A stretch of 64,000 nt of DNA from Saprospiraceae bacterium (GCA_020628645.1 JAHDES010000001.1:230872-294871), one strand, 5' to 3'. Numbered from the stretch's first letter, positions 56,809-64,000 are shown. A program made the numbers and translations. Notes: generated by a model from the letters alone, not told the origin.

Positions 56809-57357
56809 CTACGTTTGTTTTAAATAAGGAGCAAGTTGTTCTCGTAAGATTTTAAGAGCTTTTCCCATTTGGTTTTCGACTGTTTTAATAGAAATTTCTA
56901 AGCGTTCACTAATTTCTCGATATGTTAATTCTTCATAGCGACTTAACTGAAAAATTGTCTGGCAACGGGGAGGAAGCGTAGAGATAGCATCTTGAATTTG
57001 TATCGCTAATTCTTGATTTAAAAGGAGCTGATCAGAACTATCACTTACTCCCGAATGAAAACTTTGAATTTCATCGTGCTGATGTTTTTTATTCGCACGA
57101 ATAAAAGAAATAGCTTCGTTAAAAGCCATTCGGTGAAGGTAAGCTTTGAGCGAAGAGCTTATATTTAGTTGTTCCCGTTTTTCCCAAAATTTGATAAATA
57201 CTTTTTGTGCTACATCTTTACTGCTCGCTTCATCTTTAAGTACACGATGAATCGTACCACAAACTGATCCATAATAGGTTTGAAAGACTTCCTTCATAGC
57301 AAGTCTATCATTATCTTTTAAACGGGCGACTAATGATGTAGCAGACGTATTGGTCAT
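56809..57357 (-). CDS. ECF RNA polymerase sigma factor
   Basis: A 182-aa extracytoplasmic-function sigma factor. Region 2 is at about 10-80 (VARLKDNDRLAMKEVFQTYYGSVCGTIHRVL to SSLKAYLHRMAFNEAISFIR) and region 4 at about 125-175 (LPPRCQTIFQLSRYEELTYREISERLEISIKTVENQMGKALKIL). This is the class paired with FecR-type anti-sigma factors in Bacteroidota, but no FecR or SusC/SusD genes are near. Its promoter is back to back with the ankyrin gene across 159 nt; rnpB lies behind it. Confidence 0.92.
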   Translation of the reverse strand: MTNTSATSLVARLKDNDRLAMKEVFQTYYGSVCGTIHRVLKDEASSKDVAQKVFIKFWEKREQLNISSSLKAYLHRMAFNEAISFIRANKKHQHDEIQSFHSGVSDSSDQLLLNQELAIQIQDAISTLPPRCQTIFQLSRYEELTYREISERLEISIKTVENQMGKALKILREQLAPYLKQT

Positions 57358-57456
57358 TCTATGCAGAAAAACAGGTTTCTAAATACAAGTATAAGGATTC
57401 CAACTTGAATAATCACAATTGAATGCTCTGTTCTGTGAAAGTATTCAATCAAATCT

Positions 57457-57464
57457 TATTTTTG
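57457..57464 (+). promoter_or_regulatory. -7 box (TATTTTTG) of the ankyrin gene
   Basis: An exact TAnnTTTG match 52 nt before the ATG at 57517. Confidence 0.4.
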
Positions 57465-57516
57465 TGTCCAATATATCCCTATTTTATAGACCTAAAGACT
57501 TATTTTCAATTTTAAC

Positions 57517-58836
57517 ATGGATTTAATTAGCATTTACAAAGAAGTAGACGAATTATTTCGCACGCACAAAAGTTCTTTTTCTGATAAATTTAAAATGGAC
57601 ATTTCCGATCTCATTAAAGCAGTTCGGAAAAATGATGCGACTCAAGTAGCACTCGCCCTCAATGCTTGGGTCAACCCCAATGAGGAAGACGGAATGGGAC
57701 GCTATGCCTTACCTATTGCAGCAGAAAATAACAACCATTTAGCAGTGGGCTTACTTCTACGTAAACGCGCCAATCCAAATATATTGGGTGAGGACGGGCA
57801 AAGCCCACTTTTCAAAGCCGTCTATTGGGAAAATGAAACAATTATTTCGCTTTTATTAGAAGAAGGAGCAGATATCAATTTTCCTAATTCAGATGGAAAT
57901 ACACCACTCAATGAAGCACAACAAAATCGCTATACGGAAATTATAACCTTATTGACCAATTATAAAACTGCCAAAGATCGCCACAAAAAAGCACAAGATG
58001 CCGCTACCCACGAACGCATCCGCGAAAAAGCGAGAAAGGTACGTGAAGAACGTACTGCTAAATTGGAAAAAGCAAAAGTAGCGGAAGAAGAACGACAACA
58101 AGCAGAGCAAGAAAAAGCTGCTGCTGTAATAGCTCAACAATATGCCGCAGATGCAGATGATCCTTTACGAGGATTAATCAAATATATTATCAAAAAAGAT
58201 AATGAAGGGGTCAAGTATTTTATGGATCAGGTCTCAGATTTTAATCAAGTTGATGTTTTTTATCGAACAACGCCACTCATGTTAGCTGTTGAAATGGAAA
58301 ATGGAAAGCTTGCTAAATATTTGATGGAAGAGGGAGCTTCTCCAAATTTATTAGTCAATGGTCAATATTCGCCTTTTACTAAAGCAGTACGCATGCAATC
58401 GTATCATTTAGTTCAATTTATGCTAGAACAAATGGACGATACAGCTATTTATCTTAATGATGCTACCGCGCTTTGGAGTCCATTATTTTTAGCCTACAAA
58501 GATCCTCGCTTGTTCAATATGCTTTTAGAAACAGGTGCTGATCCTCATTTTGGTGGCAAAGAAGGCTTATCTCCCATTCGTAAAGCTATAGAGAAAGCGT
58601 CCATTGGTGTATTACCTGTATTAAGTCGCCACAAAGTAGATTTGAATCAATTGACAGATGGAAAACGTCCTTTAGAATGGGCTGTGGAATTCAATCGTGC
58701 CGATTGGGTCAATGGCTTATTAGGCGAACGTGTAGAAGATGAATTCACAACTTCTCAAGGAAATAGCTTGATTGAATTAGCAACAACTCTAGGAGACAGA
58801 GAGGCAATTGTAGCTTTGTTGGAGGAACACTTATAG
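57517..58836 (+). CDS. Ankyrin repeat protein with charged coiled-coil insert
   Basis: A 439-aa cytoplasmic protein. Residues 25-150 contain about four ankyrin repeats (DEDGMGRYALPIAAENNNHLAVGLLL-like and EDGQSPLFKAVYWENETIISLLLEEGADINFPN). Residues 155-205 are a highly charged helix (AREKARKVREERTAKLEKAKVAEEE-like). Residues 215-439 carry a second run of repeats (TTPLMLAVEMENGKLAKYLMEEGASPN, KEGLSPIRKAIEKA). No catalytic domain or signal peptide was seen. It is divergent from the ECF sigma gene and tail to tail with the MFS gene. Its partner is unknown. Confidence 0.86.
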   Translation: MDLISIYKEVDELFRTHKSSFSDKFKMDISDLIKAVRKNDATQVALALNAWVNPNEEDGMGRYALPIAAENNNHLAVGLLLRKRANPNILGEDGQSPLFKAVYWENETIISLLLEEGADINFPNSDGNTPLNEAQQNRYTEIITLLTNYKTAKDRHKKAQDAATHERIREKARKVREERTAKLEKAKVAEEERQQAEQEKAAAVIAQQYAADADDPLRGLIKYIIKKDNEGVKYFMDQVSDFNQVDVFYRTTPLMLAVEMENGKLAKYLMEEGASPNLLVNGQYSPFTKAVRMQSYHLVQFMLEQMDDTAIYLNDATALWSPLFLAYKDPRLFNMLLETGADPHFGGKEGLSPIRKAIEKASIGVLPVLSRHKVDLNQLTDGKRPLEWAVEFNRADWVNGLLGERVEDEFTTSQGNSLIELATTLGDREAIVALLEEHL

Positions 58837-58845
58837 ATTATTACT

Positions 58846-60129
58846 CTAATGAATGGCTTCATCTTTATGCTCTGGAAGAGCATAATATTTTCCTGCCAAA
58901 TAGAATAAAATAGCAGCAATTATACCACTCACAAAGGTTACACTAAACGCATACCGCAATGCATCTTGACCATAAGTAGGCGTGAGTAAATCACTCAAAA
59001 ATCCAATGGTCAACGGTCCCAAACCTAAGCCAATGATATTTAAGACGAAAAATAACACAGCAGATGCAAATGCTCTCATTTTAGCAGGTACAAGACTATG
59101 AGTCACTGCAATAGAAGGGCCTAAATATAAAGCTGATAAAAAATAACTCAACACCGCTACTCCTAAAATAGCTGTCGTAGGCTCCCCAAAAAACACAAAA
59201 GCTGAAGGAAGAATATTAATCAAGGCAGCACAAGCTGGCAACCAGCAGTACCACTTAATCCCCCGATGCTGAAATTTATCAGTCAACCACCCTCCGCTAA
59301 AAGTCCCAATTCCTCCTCCAATAGCAGCAATAAATCCTAATGTTATTCCTACTGTTTGAATATTCATACCATGAGAACGTTCTAAAAATGGGGGCAACCA
59401 ATTACCAATACCGTAATTACCAAATGCTTGGAAACCAGTAGCTAATGCTAAAAAAACAAAGGTTTTCTTTTTGGTTAATGCGTTTACAGTTTCCTTTAAA
59501 GTGTAGGTCTGTCCTGCATTTTTGTCCTGATCCATTCTACCTTTGATAGGCTCTTTAACAGTGAAATACACTAAAACAGCATACAAAATACCTGGAATAC
59601 CTAGGGCAAATAAAGCCATTCGCCATCCATAGTTTTGAGCAATAACACCACCAATCAAAAAACCCAAAAATATACCGATATAAACACCTGTAGAATAAAT
59701 GGATAATGCAGTTGCTCTTTTTTCAGGTTCAAAATAATCTGAGATGATGGAATGGGATGGCGGGCTTCCTCCAGCTTCTCCAATCCCCACACCAATTCGT
59801 GCTAATAAAATTTGTAAGAAGTTTTGCGCTAATCCAGAAACTGCTGTCATTGCACTCCAAACAATTAAAGAAATGGAAACGATATTTTTACGATTGTGAT
59901 TGTCTGCATATCGAGCTATGGGTAAGCCCAAAGTAACATACAATATTGCGAAAGCAAAACCAGTTAATAATCCCAGCTGAGTATCACTCAATCCTAGATC
60001 AGCTTTTATAGGTTCTTGAAGAATGACAAGTATTTGTCGATCTATGAAATTAAAGGCATATACCCCAGTTAAAATAAAAAGGACATACCTTTTATATCCT
60101 TTGCTAAAATATTGTTTTTCGTTTGTCAT
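58846..60129 (-). CDS. MFS transporter
   Basis: A 427-aa inner-membrane transporter of the major facilitator superfamily with 12 hydrophobic segments. The A-motif-like GLPIARYADNHNRK lies between helices 2 and 3, and ARIGVGIGEAGGSPPSHSIISDYFEPEKRATALSIYSTG after helix 4 matches the spinster-like/hexuronate group. FAIGNWLPPFLERSHGM-like sequence begins the second half. The substrate cannot be read. The gene stands alone, followed on its upstream side by the 190-bp element at 60160-60349. Confidence 0.88.
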   Translation of the reverse strand: MTNEKQYFSKGYKRYVLFILTGVYAFNFIDRQILVILQEPIKADLGLSDTQLGLLTGFAFAILYVTLGLPIARYADNHNRKNIVSISLIVWSAMTAVSGLAQNFLQILLARIGVGIGEAGGSPPSHSIISDYFEPEKRATALSIYSTGVYIGIFLGFLIGGVIAQNYGWRMALFALGIPGILYAVLVYFTVKEPIKGRMDQDKNAGQTYTLKETVNALTKKKTFVFLALATGFQAFGNYGIGNWLPPFLERSHGMNIQTVGITLGFIAAIGGGIGTFSGGWLTDKFQHRGIKWYCWLPACAALINILPSAFVFFGEPTTAILGVAVLSYFLSALYLGPSIAVTHSLVPAKMRAFASAVLFFVLNIIGLGLGPLTIGFLSDLLTPTYGQDALRYAFSVTFVSGIIAAILFYLAGKYYALPEHKDEAIH

Positions 60130-60159
60130 ATGTTTTAGAAGTCTAATTTGGTTAGCTTA

Positions 60160-60349
60160 GACCTTGTTTAATTTTCTATGAACTGAAAACCAATATTTTA
60201 AGAGCCTCCCGTCGAAAAAGCTTACTTATTTAGCTCGCTAAACGCATAAAATTATTCTTAGTTAGAACCCCGCCTGCCGTTTATTTTTTACTGAGGCGGG
60301 CAGGCTCAAATTCTTGATTTTCAAAATAAAATAAATTTTAAACAAGGTC
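60160..60349. mobile_element. MITE family C element
   Basis: A 190-bp non-coding element with perfect 12-bp ends GACCTTGTTTAA and TTAAACAAGGTC, flanked by TTA on both sides (60157-60159 and 60350-60352), as expected for IS5-type insertions at TNA sites. Inside, GCCTGCC and GGCAGGC form a GC-rich hairpin near 60275-60305. The 644-bp gap before the next gene also holds 60350-60612, where no gene or repeat was seen. Confidence 0.65.
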
Positions 60350-60612
60350 TTAAGTTAATCATTTTTTAGTAAAAATTCTTAACTGTTTTCTTTGTCAAAA
60401 ATAGTATATCAATAAATTGATGTTTTGTGAATGGGATATTCTGTTTGCCCTCAATATAAAAAAAGCACAAAGACTAGCTTCACAAACGTACGGAGAGTGG
60501 GTAAATTTCGTTATTAGATTGGAAAATAAAAACGAACATTAGTGCGAAGTCACAAATTTTATTAGATAACCCGATTCGAAGAAATGGTAAGTAGGAGTAT
60601 CATAAAAACCAC

Positions 60613-60646
60613 AAAAGCCTGACACTCAGTTGAGTATCAAGCTTTT
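60613..60646. terminator. Terminator behind the tRNA fragment
   Basis: AAAAGC-C-TGACACTCA pairs with TGAGTATCA-A-GCTTTT (one internal mismatch), with A/T runs outside. On the minus strand it lies just 3' of the tRNA fragment and was probably the terminator of the original tRNA gene. Confidence 0.7.
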
Positions 60647-60652
60647 TGTTAG

Positions 60653-60700
60653 CGCTCCCTCAAGGACTTGAACCTTGGACCCTCTGATTAACAAATCAAT
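60653..60700 (-). tRNA. 3' fragment of tRNA-Asn(GTT), probable attachment site
   Basis: On the minus strand the sequence holds an anticodon-loop-like TTTGTTAA with anticodon GTT at 60690-60692, the anticodon stem end TCAG, a variable loop, a perfect T arm (CAAGG, loop TTCAAGT, CCTTG at 60661-60677) and the acceptor 3' strand AGGGAGC (60654-60660). The 5' half (acceptor strand, D arm) is absent; the sequence becomes unrelated AT-rich DNA beyond about 60700, and the anticodon loop has one extra base. This is the pattern of attR left by integration into a tRNA gene. Confidence 0.65.
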
Positions 60701-60773
60701 TGATAATCAAACATTTATATTGGGTTGCTATTTTGTCATAAAAAATGTATTCCCTTTTCTAACCCTAAAGTAT

Positions 60774-61256
60774 TCAGATATTTATCATTGAACCATCAGA
60801 ACTGAAAAATAAACATGTTCTAGTGTTACTTTTATGCTTTAGTTCCATGTTAATTGCTTGCTGATCTTTCTCTATAATTCTCTCCTTGATTTTAAAATAA
60901 ATTTCTTCTAGTGATCTTCTGTCTTTATCTGTAAAATGTATAATAACTATATTTAGAGCCATTAAAATATCACAGTTGTAATACAATGTAATTTCTTCCA
61001 CCTTTAAATTAAAAGGTCTTCTGTCTTTTGCTTTTAAGTATTTATAAGCACTATATTCTATTCCATCCAAGACCAGAAGGTCAATAAATTCTACATCAAA
61101 TTCATGCTTTTCAAATTGTTCTCCAAGTGTAAATCCTAGTTCATTTAGAAACTCCTGAGTAGTTGTACTAGAACTAGAAGTTGTTATAAATGAAAAAAGC
61201 CATCTTATAACAAGACAGCTTTTCCATTGATCTATTTTTCTTTTACAAAACACCAT
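60774..61256 (-). CDS. Hypothetical protein, island operon gene 3
   Basis: A 160-aa protein of unknown function. After a basic N-terminus there is one short hydrophobic stretch (SCLVIRWLFSFITTSSSS, about 13-30), then a mixed alpha/beta region with Glu- and Lys-rich helices (FLNELGFTLGEQFEKHEFDV, KDRRSLEEIYFKIKERIIEKDQQAINMEL). No motif was recognised. Its start overlaps the stop of the upstream lipoprotein gene as TAATG, so the two are translationally coupled. It is AT-rich compared with the genes to the left and is the last gene before the tRNA fragment. Confidence 0.6.
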   Translation of the reverse strand: MVFCKRKIDQWKSCLVIRWLFSFITTSSSSTTTQEFLNELGFTLGEQFEKHEFDVEFIDLLVLDGIEYSAYKYLKAKDRRPFNLKVEEITLYYNCDILMALNIVIIHFTDKDRRSLEEIYFKIKERIIEKDQQAINMELKHKSNTRTCLFFSSDGSMINI

Positions 61257-61753
61257 TAAAAACCATGTATCTTGACTTCAATATTTGAAGTATTATCTTC
61301 AAAATTAAAGGTGTAGATTAATTCATAAAAACTGTCTGTACATATAAATAATGATCCTAAATTTTCTTGAAAAAGAATATCATTGTTGTGTCCAAGATAA
61401 TTGAATACAATATCATCATATCCTGATCCTCTACCATTACTAGCATCTGCTAAATCAAAATTGTTAAGTTGTATCAAAACTTCTAAGCTATTTCCTGTAA
61501 CTGTAGTTTCAAGATTAGCATCTTCTGAACTTGTACCTGTAAAGTCCTTTATATCTTGTAACCCATCTTCTGTTTTTACTTCAATAGTAAAATCATAATT
61601 ACCAGAAGGATTATCACAGAAGTCTAATACAGAATTTCCTGTAATAGAAATACTTTGGGTAATTGTTGATATTTCTTCTTCCACTTGCATTTCTTCTTCT
61701 AAAGTACAACTGAATAGTACAATAAAAATTGAAAATAGTAATATGTTTTTCAT
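61256..61753 (-). CDS. Hypothetical lipoprotein, island operon gene 2
   Basis: A 165-aa lipoprotein with lipobox LFSC (Cys16, MKNILLFSIFIVLFSC). The mature part is Glu-rich at first (EEEMQVEEEIS), then beta-strand-like and Asp/Asn-rich (SVLDFCDNPSGNYDFTIEVKTEDGLQDI, YDDIVFNYLGHNND). No family was recognised. It lies 13 nt behind another lipoprotein gene and overlaps the following gene by 1 nt, making a three-gene minus-strand operon. Confidence 0.72.
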   Translation of the reverse strand: MKNILLFSIFIVLFSCTLEEEMQVEEEISTITQSISITGNSVLDFCDNPSGNYDFTIEVKTEDGLQDIKDFTGTSSEDANLETTVTGNSLEVLIQLNNFDLADASNGRGSGYDDIVFNYLGHNNDILFQENLGSLFICTDSFYELIYTFNFEDNTSNIEVKIHGF

Positions 61754-61766
61754 ATCTCGTCATTTT

Positions 61767-62297
61767 TTATTTATTGATTAAAACTCTTCCACTAATAACT
61801 GCACCATTATCAAAAGTAATATCTGAGAAAGTTAGTTCGTACATATTTCCTTTATCTTTAATAGTGATTTCTTGATTTCCATTTGAGGTTGCTCTTACTT
61901 CTTGTTGAATCCAAAAATCTCCTAAGCATTCAGAACCAGAAGGCAATTTACTTTCATTAAGTGTAACATAGTCTCCTTCTGAAAAGTCATTTGGAACTAT
62001 AAATTCTACAGCTAAATAGTCTCCTTCGATATTATAGTTTCCAAAATTAGCAATCAAGGCATTATTAGGGTCATATATTTCAGTTCCAATCCTAGTTACA
62101 TCTCCTGATAAACCATACCAGTTTCCATCAGTTATTTCAGCGTATCTATCAATACGTAAGTCAGGATCAGTTCCATCATTTATCAGTTCTCTGGTATCTT
62201 CATTTATTGTTAAAAATGAACCCTCAATATTAGAAAATTCGTCTTTTGAACAACTTATAAGAGTTGCAAATAGTGTTAATAATAATAAGTATCTCAT
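61767..62297 (-). CDS. Hypothetical lipoprotein, island operon gene 1
   Basis: A 176-aa lipoprotein with lipobox LISC (Cys16, MRYLLLLTLFATLISC). The mature part is beta-rich and Asp/Asn/Gly-rich (FLTINEDTRELINDG, ITDGNWYGLSGDVTRIGTEIYDPNNALIANFGNYN), ending ISGRVLINK, and resembles small all-beta surface lipoproteins of Bacteroidota islands. No family was assigned. It opens a three-gene operon with the next two genes. No clear promoter was found. Confidence 0.74.
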   Translation of the reverse strand: MRYLLLLTLFATLISCSKDEFSNIEGSFLTINEDTRELINDGTDPDLRIDRYAEITDGNWYGLSGDVTRIGTEIYDPNNALIANFGNYNIEGDYLAVEFIVPNDFSEGDYVTLNESKLPSGSECLGDFWIQQEVRATSNGNQEITIKDKGNMYELTFSDITFDNGAVISGRVLINK

Positions 62298-62447
62298 GTT
62301 ACAGGGTTTTAATTGAAAATTTCTTTTTAGAAAAAATGAGTTAATAATTTAGGGGAAATAGTTAGAGAAATTATTTTGTAAAGTATTAATAATGATGATT
62401 TCTCATCTGCCAATTAAGGAAGATTCACATCTGTTATAATACTTCGT

Positions 62448-62479
62448 AAAATGCTATTTAATACTAGACTAGCATTTTT
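62448..62479. terminator. Terminator of the small membrane protein gene
   Basis: AAAATGCTA (62448-62456) pairs with TAGCATTTT (62470-62478), with A and T runs on both strands. It lies just past the 3' end of the 62488-62775 gene. Confidence 0.65.
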
Positions 62480-62487
62480 AAACAGTA

Positions 62488-62775
62488 CTATTCAATTACT
62501 AAAGTGATTATAAAAATGAGAACGCCTATTACCATTAATGCCCCACTAACAGTATGAGATTCTCCATTTGAAAGATAGGCACACATCAAAGCTAAAGCTC
62601 CTAGTGTAAAGCCATATATCTTCCCAGGTTTCTTAATTAAAGCCTTAATACTGGCAATTACTATTAAGATGATTAGTAAAAATAAGGCAGGCATTAACCA
62701 ATAGTTAAGAGAAATTATTGCAATAAAGAATAATCCTCCCCATACTATTTTTCCTGATGTTGTAAATTCTAGCAT
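62488..62775 (-). CDS. Small integral membrane protein
   Basis: A 95-aa protein that is mostly hydrophobic, with about four short membrane segments (IVWGGLFFIAIISLNYWLM, ALFLLIILIVIASIKALI, IYGFTLGALALMCAYLS and ALMVIGVLIFIITLVI) joined by small loops. No family or motif was recognised. It is divergent from the XRE gene across 164 nt of shared upstream DNA containing TATCAT repeats, so it may be controlled by that regulator. The function is unknown; small proteins of this kind in islands can be immunity, exclusion or toxin factors, which is only a guess. Confidence 0.65.
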   Translation of the reverse strand: MLEFTTSGKIVWGGLFFIAIISLNYWLMPALFLLIILIVIASIKALIKKPGKIYGFTLGALALMCAYLSNGESHTVSGALMVIGVLIFIITLVIE

Positions 62776-62847
62776 TTTAGTTTATTTAGATATTGTTAAA
62801 AAATCTTCTTTGTTATTAATTCTAAGGGATTCCTTGAGTATGTAGTG

Positions 62848-62912
62848 TATCATTTCAAGACATATTTTAACTATTTATCATATAAGATAACCACAAATTT
62901 ATCATTTATGAC
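62848..62912. promoter_or_regulatory. TATCAT repeats, candidate XRE operator
   Basis: TATCAT occurs three times (about 62849, 62878 and 62901) between the two divergent genes; the second lies in the palindrome TTATCATATAAGATAA. Such spaced repeats next to a small XRE gene suit an autoregulatory operator. Confidence 0.4.
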
Positions 62913-62939
62913 AATTTTGTGCAATAACGTGTACAATAA

Positions 62940-63176
62940 ATGTCTAAAAAACTTTCAGATAAGGAATTACTTCAAAAGGCTATTGGCAAGCATATTAAAG
63001 CCTTGAGGGAAAAACAAAATATCCCTCAACAGGCTCTAGCTTCTCTATGTGATTTTGAGAAATCTAATTTGAGTAGATTAGAAGCTGGTAATACTAACCC
63101 CACTATATATACTTTAAAGAAAATAGCTGATAACCTTAATATTTCTTTGAAAGAGTTAATGGATTTTGATGTGTAG
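62940..63176 (+). CDS. XRE family transcriptional regulator
   Basis: A 78-aa regulator consisting only of a Cro/C1-type helix-turn-helix (residues 15-72): KHIKALREKQNIPQQALASLCDFEKSNLSRLEAGNTNPTIYTLKKIADNLNISLKELMDF, with the recognition helix around KSNLSRLE. Proteins of this size commonly control small membrane proteins or transfer functions in mobile elements. It stands alone on the plus strand within the island, opposite the small membrane protein gene. Confidence 0.88.
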   Translation: MSKKLSDKELLQKAIGKHIKALREKQNIPQQALASLCDFEKSNLSRLEAGNTNPTIYTLKKIADNLNISLKELMDFDV

Positions 63177-63279
63177 ATTCAGTTAAAACTTTAACCTTTA
63201 AGATTTTATCTTTAAACCTATACTTTGATAAAAAAGGCTATTATACCTATCTATCAATATACCAGAAGAAGAAAAAACA

Positions 63280-63714
63280 TTAAATAATACCGTCATCTGC
63301 CATACTTGTATAACTATCTTTTCCTAGTATAATGTGGTCTGTGATTTCAAGGTCTAAGAATAATGCTCCTGATCTTAGTTTCTTTGTTATTGAAATATCC
63401 ATCTGACTAGCTCTAAGATTTCCTGATGGGTGGTTATGTGCTAAAATAATACTAGATGCTCCACTCTTTAAAGCAACAGCAAATATCAATTTAGCATCTA
63501 CTACTGTTCCAGCAGTTCCACCTGTGGAGACCAGATAGATTCCAAGTAATTGTCTTGCTCTATTTAGAAGAAGGATTCTAAATTCCTCTTGAAGTTCTAT
63601 AATGTCCATATTCCAAGCTGCTTTAAAATATTTATAAGCTGCCTTACTATCTGTAATATTAGGCTTTTTACTTTTTGAAGTAGAATAGGATAATTTTATT
63701 TCTGCTATGTCCAT
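63280..63714 (-). CDS. RadC-like JAB domain protein
   Basis: A 144-aa protein with the JAB/MPN metal-binding domain of RadC (YeeS type): the Glu region in ELQEEFRILLLNRARQLLG, HNHPSGNLRASQMD (zinc His-x-His and Asp near 94-107), and the C-terminal DLEITDHIILGKDSYTSMADDG. The N-terminal helix-hairpin-helix of chromosomal RadC is missing. This short form is typical of conjugative elements and islands. It is the last gene seen before the end of the window. Confidence 0.87.
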   Translation of the reverse strand: MDIAEIKLSYSTSKSKKPNITDSKAAYKYFKAAWNMDIIELQEEFRILLLNRARQLLGIYLVSTGGTAGTVVDAKLIFAVALKSGASSIILAHNHPSGNLRASQMDISITKKLRSGALFLDLEITDHIILGKDSYTSMADDGII

Positions 63715-63746
63715 TGGATGATGTATTTAATAGATTTTGAAAGAGT

Positions 63747-63882
63747 AATATCCATATTTTATCACTACACCAGTAGAGAATAATAATATTTGGATACTTT
63801 AGATAATAGCTTTTTCTTCTGGTTCAATGAAATATCCATATTTTACTTATTCCTATACCAGAAAAGATAAAATATGGATATT
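63747..63882. repeat. Two tandem palindromic sites with ACCAG core
   Basis: Unit 1 (63747-63796) runs AATATCCATATTTTA to an imperfect partner AATATTTGGATA; unit 2 (63831-63882) runs AATATCCATATTTTA to the exact partner TAAAATATGGATATT. Both hold an ACCAG motif in the middle. The units are 84 bp apart. They lie upstream of the RadC-like gene on its promoter side. Confidence 0.6.
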
Positions 63883-63949
63883 GCTAGTATTCTTGAGATA
63901 TGAAAGGATATATTTCTTCACTTTTCTGGTACTTTGATAACTAACTATT

Positions 63950-63980
63950 AACTGACCTTTCGCAGGTCAAAAATTTTGAA
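63950..63980. terminator. Possible terminator hairpin at the right edge
   Basis: TGACCT pairs with AGGTCA around TTTCG-like loop bases, followed by AAAAATTTT. The stem is short, so this is only a candidate. Confidence 0.3.
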
Positions 63981-64000
63981 ATTTAAAAAATAGGTTTAAA

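Noticed and set aside
57399..57410. CAACTTGAATAA as a third copy of the leader repeat family
   Set aside because: Only one end resembles the family and no inverted partner was found.
60421..60517. Short plus-strand frame of about 28 codons in the gap before the tRNA fragment
   Set aside because: No recognisable motif, no start signal, and it lies in non-coding AT-rich DNA.
60653..60700. Intact tRNA gene
   Set aside because: There is no acceptor 5' strand or D arm upstream on the minus strand, and the anticodon loop has an extra base.

Overview
The window is chromosomal DNA from a member of the Bacteroidota, probably a gliding, Saprospirales-like marine or freshwater lineage. The grounds are the type IX secretion components (a PorP/SprF-type outer-membrane protein at 31496-32545 and a SprE/PorW-type TPR lipoprotein at 45458-48463), two proteins with type IX C-terminal sorting domains (51137-52288 and 55101-56312), families typical of the phylum (DUF5606, DUF3078, DUF6702, GSCFA), AT-rich coding sequence, weak or absent Shine-Dalgarno sites and TAnnTTTG-type -7 promoter boxes. 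The order is a guess; the phylum is well supported.

Layout. 1-9145: the C-terminal part of a prolyl oligopeptidase, an aldo/keto reductase, a DUF5606 protein, an M3 oligopeptidase, a small protein, the disaggregase ClpB, YjbQ and a LysE exporter. 9129-16430: a molybdopterin oxidoreductase, an anchored alpha/beta hydrolase, a Crp-like regulator with a dehalogenase-like hydrolase, and an M14 peptidase. 16540-19876: an operon of FadH-like reductase, MOSC protein and omega-amidase. 20067-26905: NlpC/P60 lipoprotein, DUF6702, AlkB-like monooxygenase, lipoprotein, DUF3078 barrel, MscS-like channel, a small protein and an ECF sigma factor. 27180-35243: carotenoid desaturase-like protein, MnmG, DUF3291, PorP/SprF and a two-gene protease/YbjN-like operon. 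35338-41049: GSCFA, a gluconokinase/6-phosphogluconate dehydrogenase fusion with a gluconate permease, and a serine hydrolase. 41057-50935: NadC, DoxX, a duplicated membrane protein, a HAD phosphatase, an M23 peptidase, SprE/PorW, L25, Prs and an HD protein. 51137-60129: a double-PDZ secreted protein, an OmpA protein, GalE, a secreted protein, RNase P RNA, an ECF sigma factor, an ankyrin protein and an MFS transporter.

The two notable layers are not ordinary genes. First, the intergenic DNA carries several families of short non-autonomous elements. The clearest has three copies of about 135 bp (14403-14538, 20936-21071, 22684-22817), each with near-perfect 18-bp terminal inverted repeats and a perfect 7-bp target duplication, each lying in the 5' leader of a gene and close to a -7 box. 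A second family (4950-5048, 22946-23060) sits 7-11 nt before the start codons of clpB and a lipoprotein gene. A third element lies at 60160-60349.

Second, the right end (about 60700-64000) looks like the end of an integrated island. A 3' fragment of a tRNA-Asn(GTT) gene with a terminator behind it lies at 60613-60700. Beyond it are a three-gene lipoprotein operon, a small membrane protein, an XRE regulator, a truncated RadC/JAB protein and two tandem palindromic sites. No integrase or intact tRNA is in the window; they would be expected beyond 64000. No complete insertion sequence, CRISPR array, rRNA or intact tRNA was seen.
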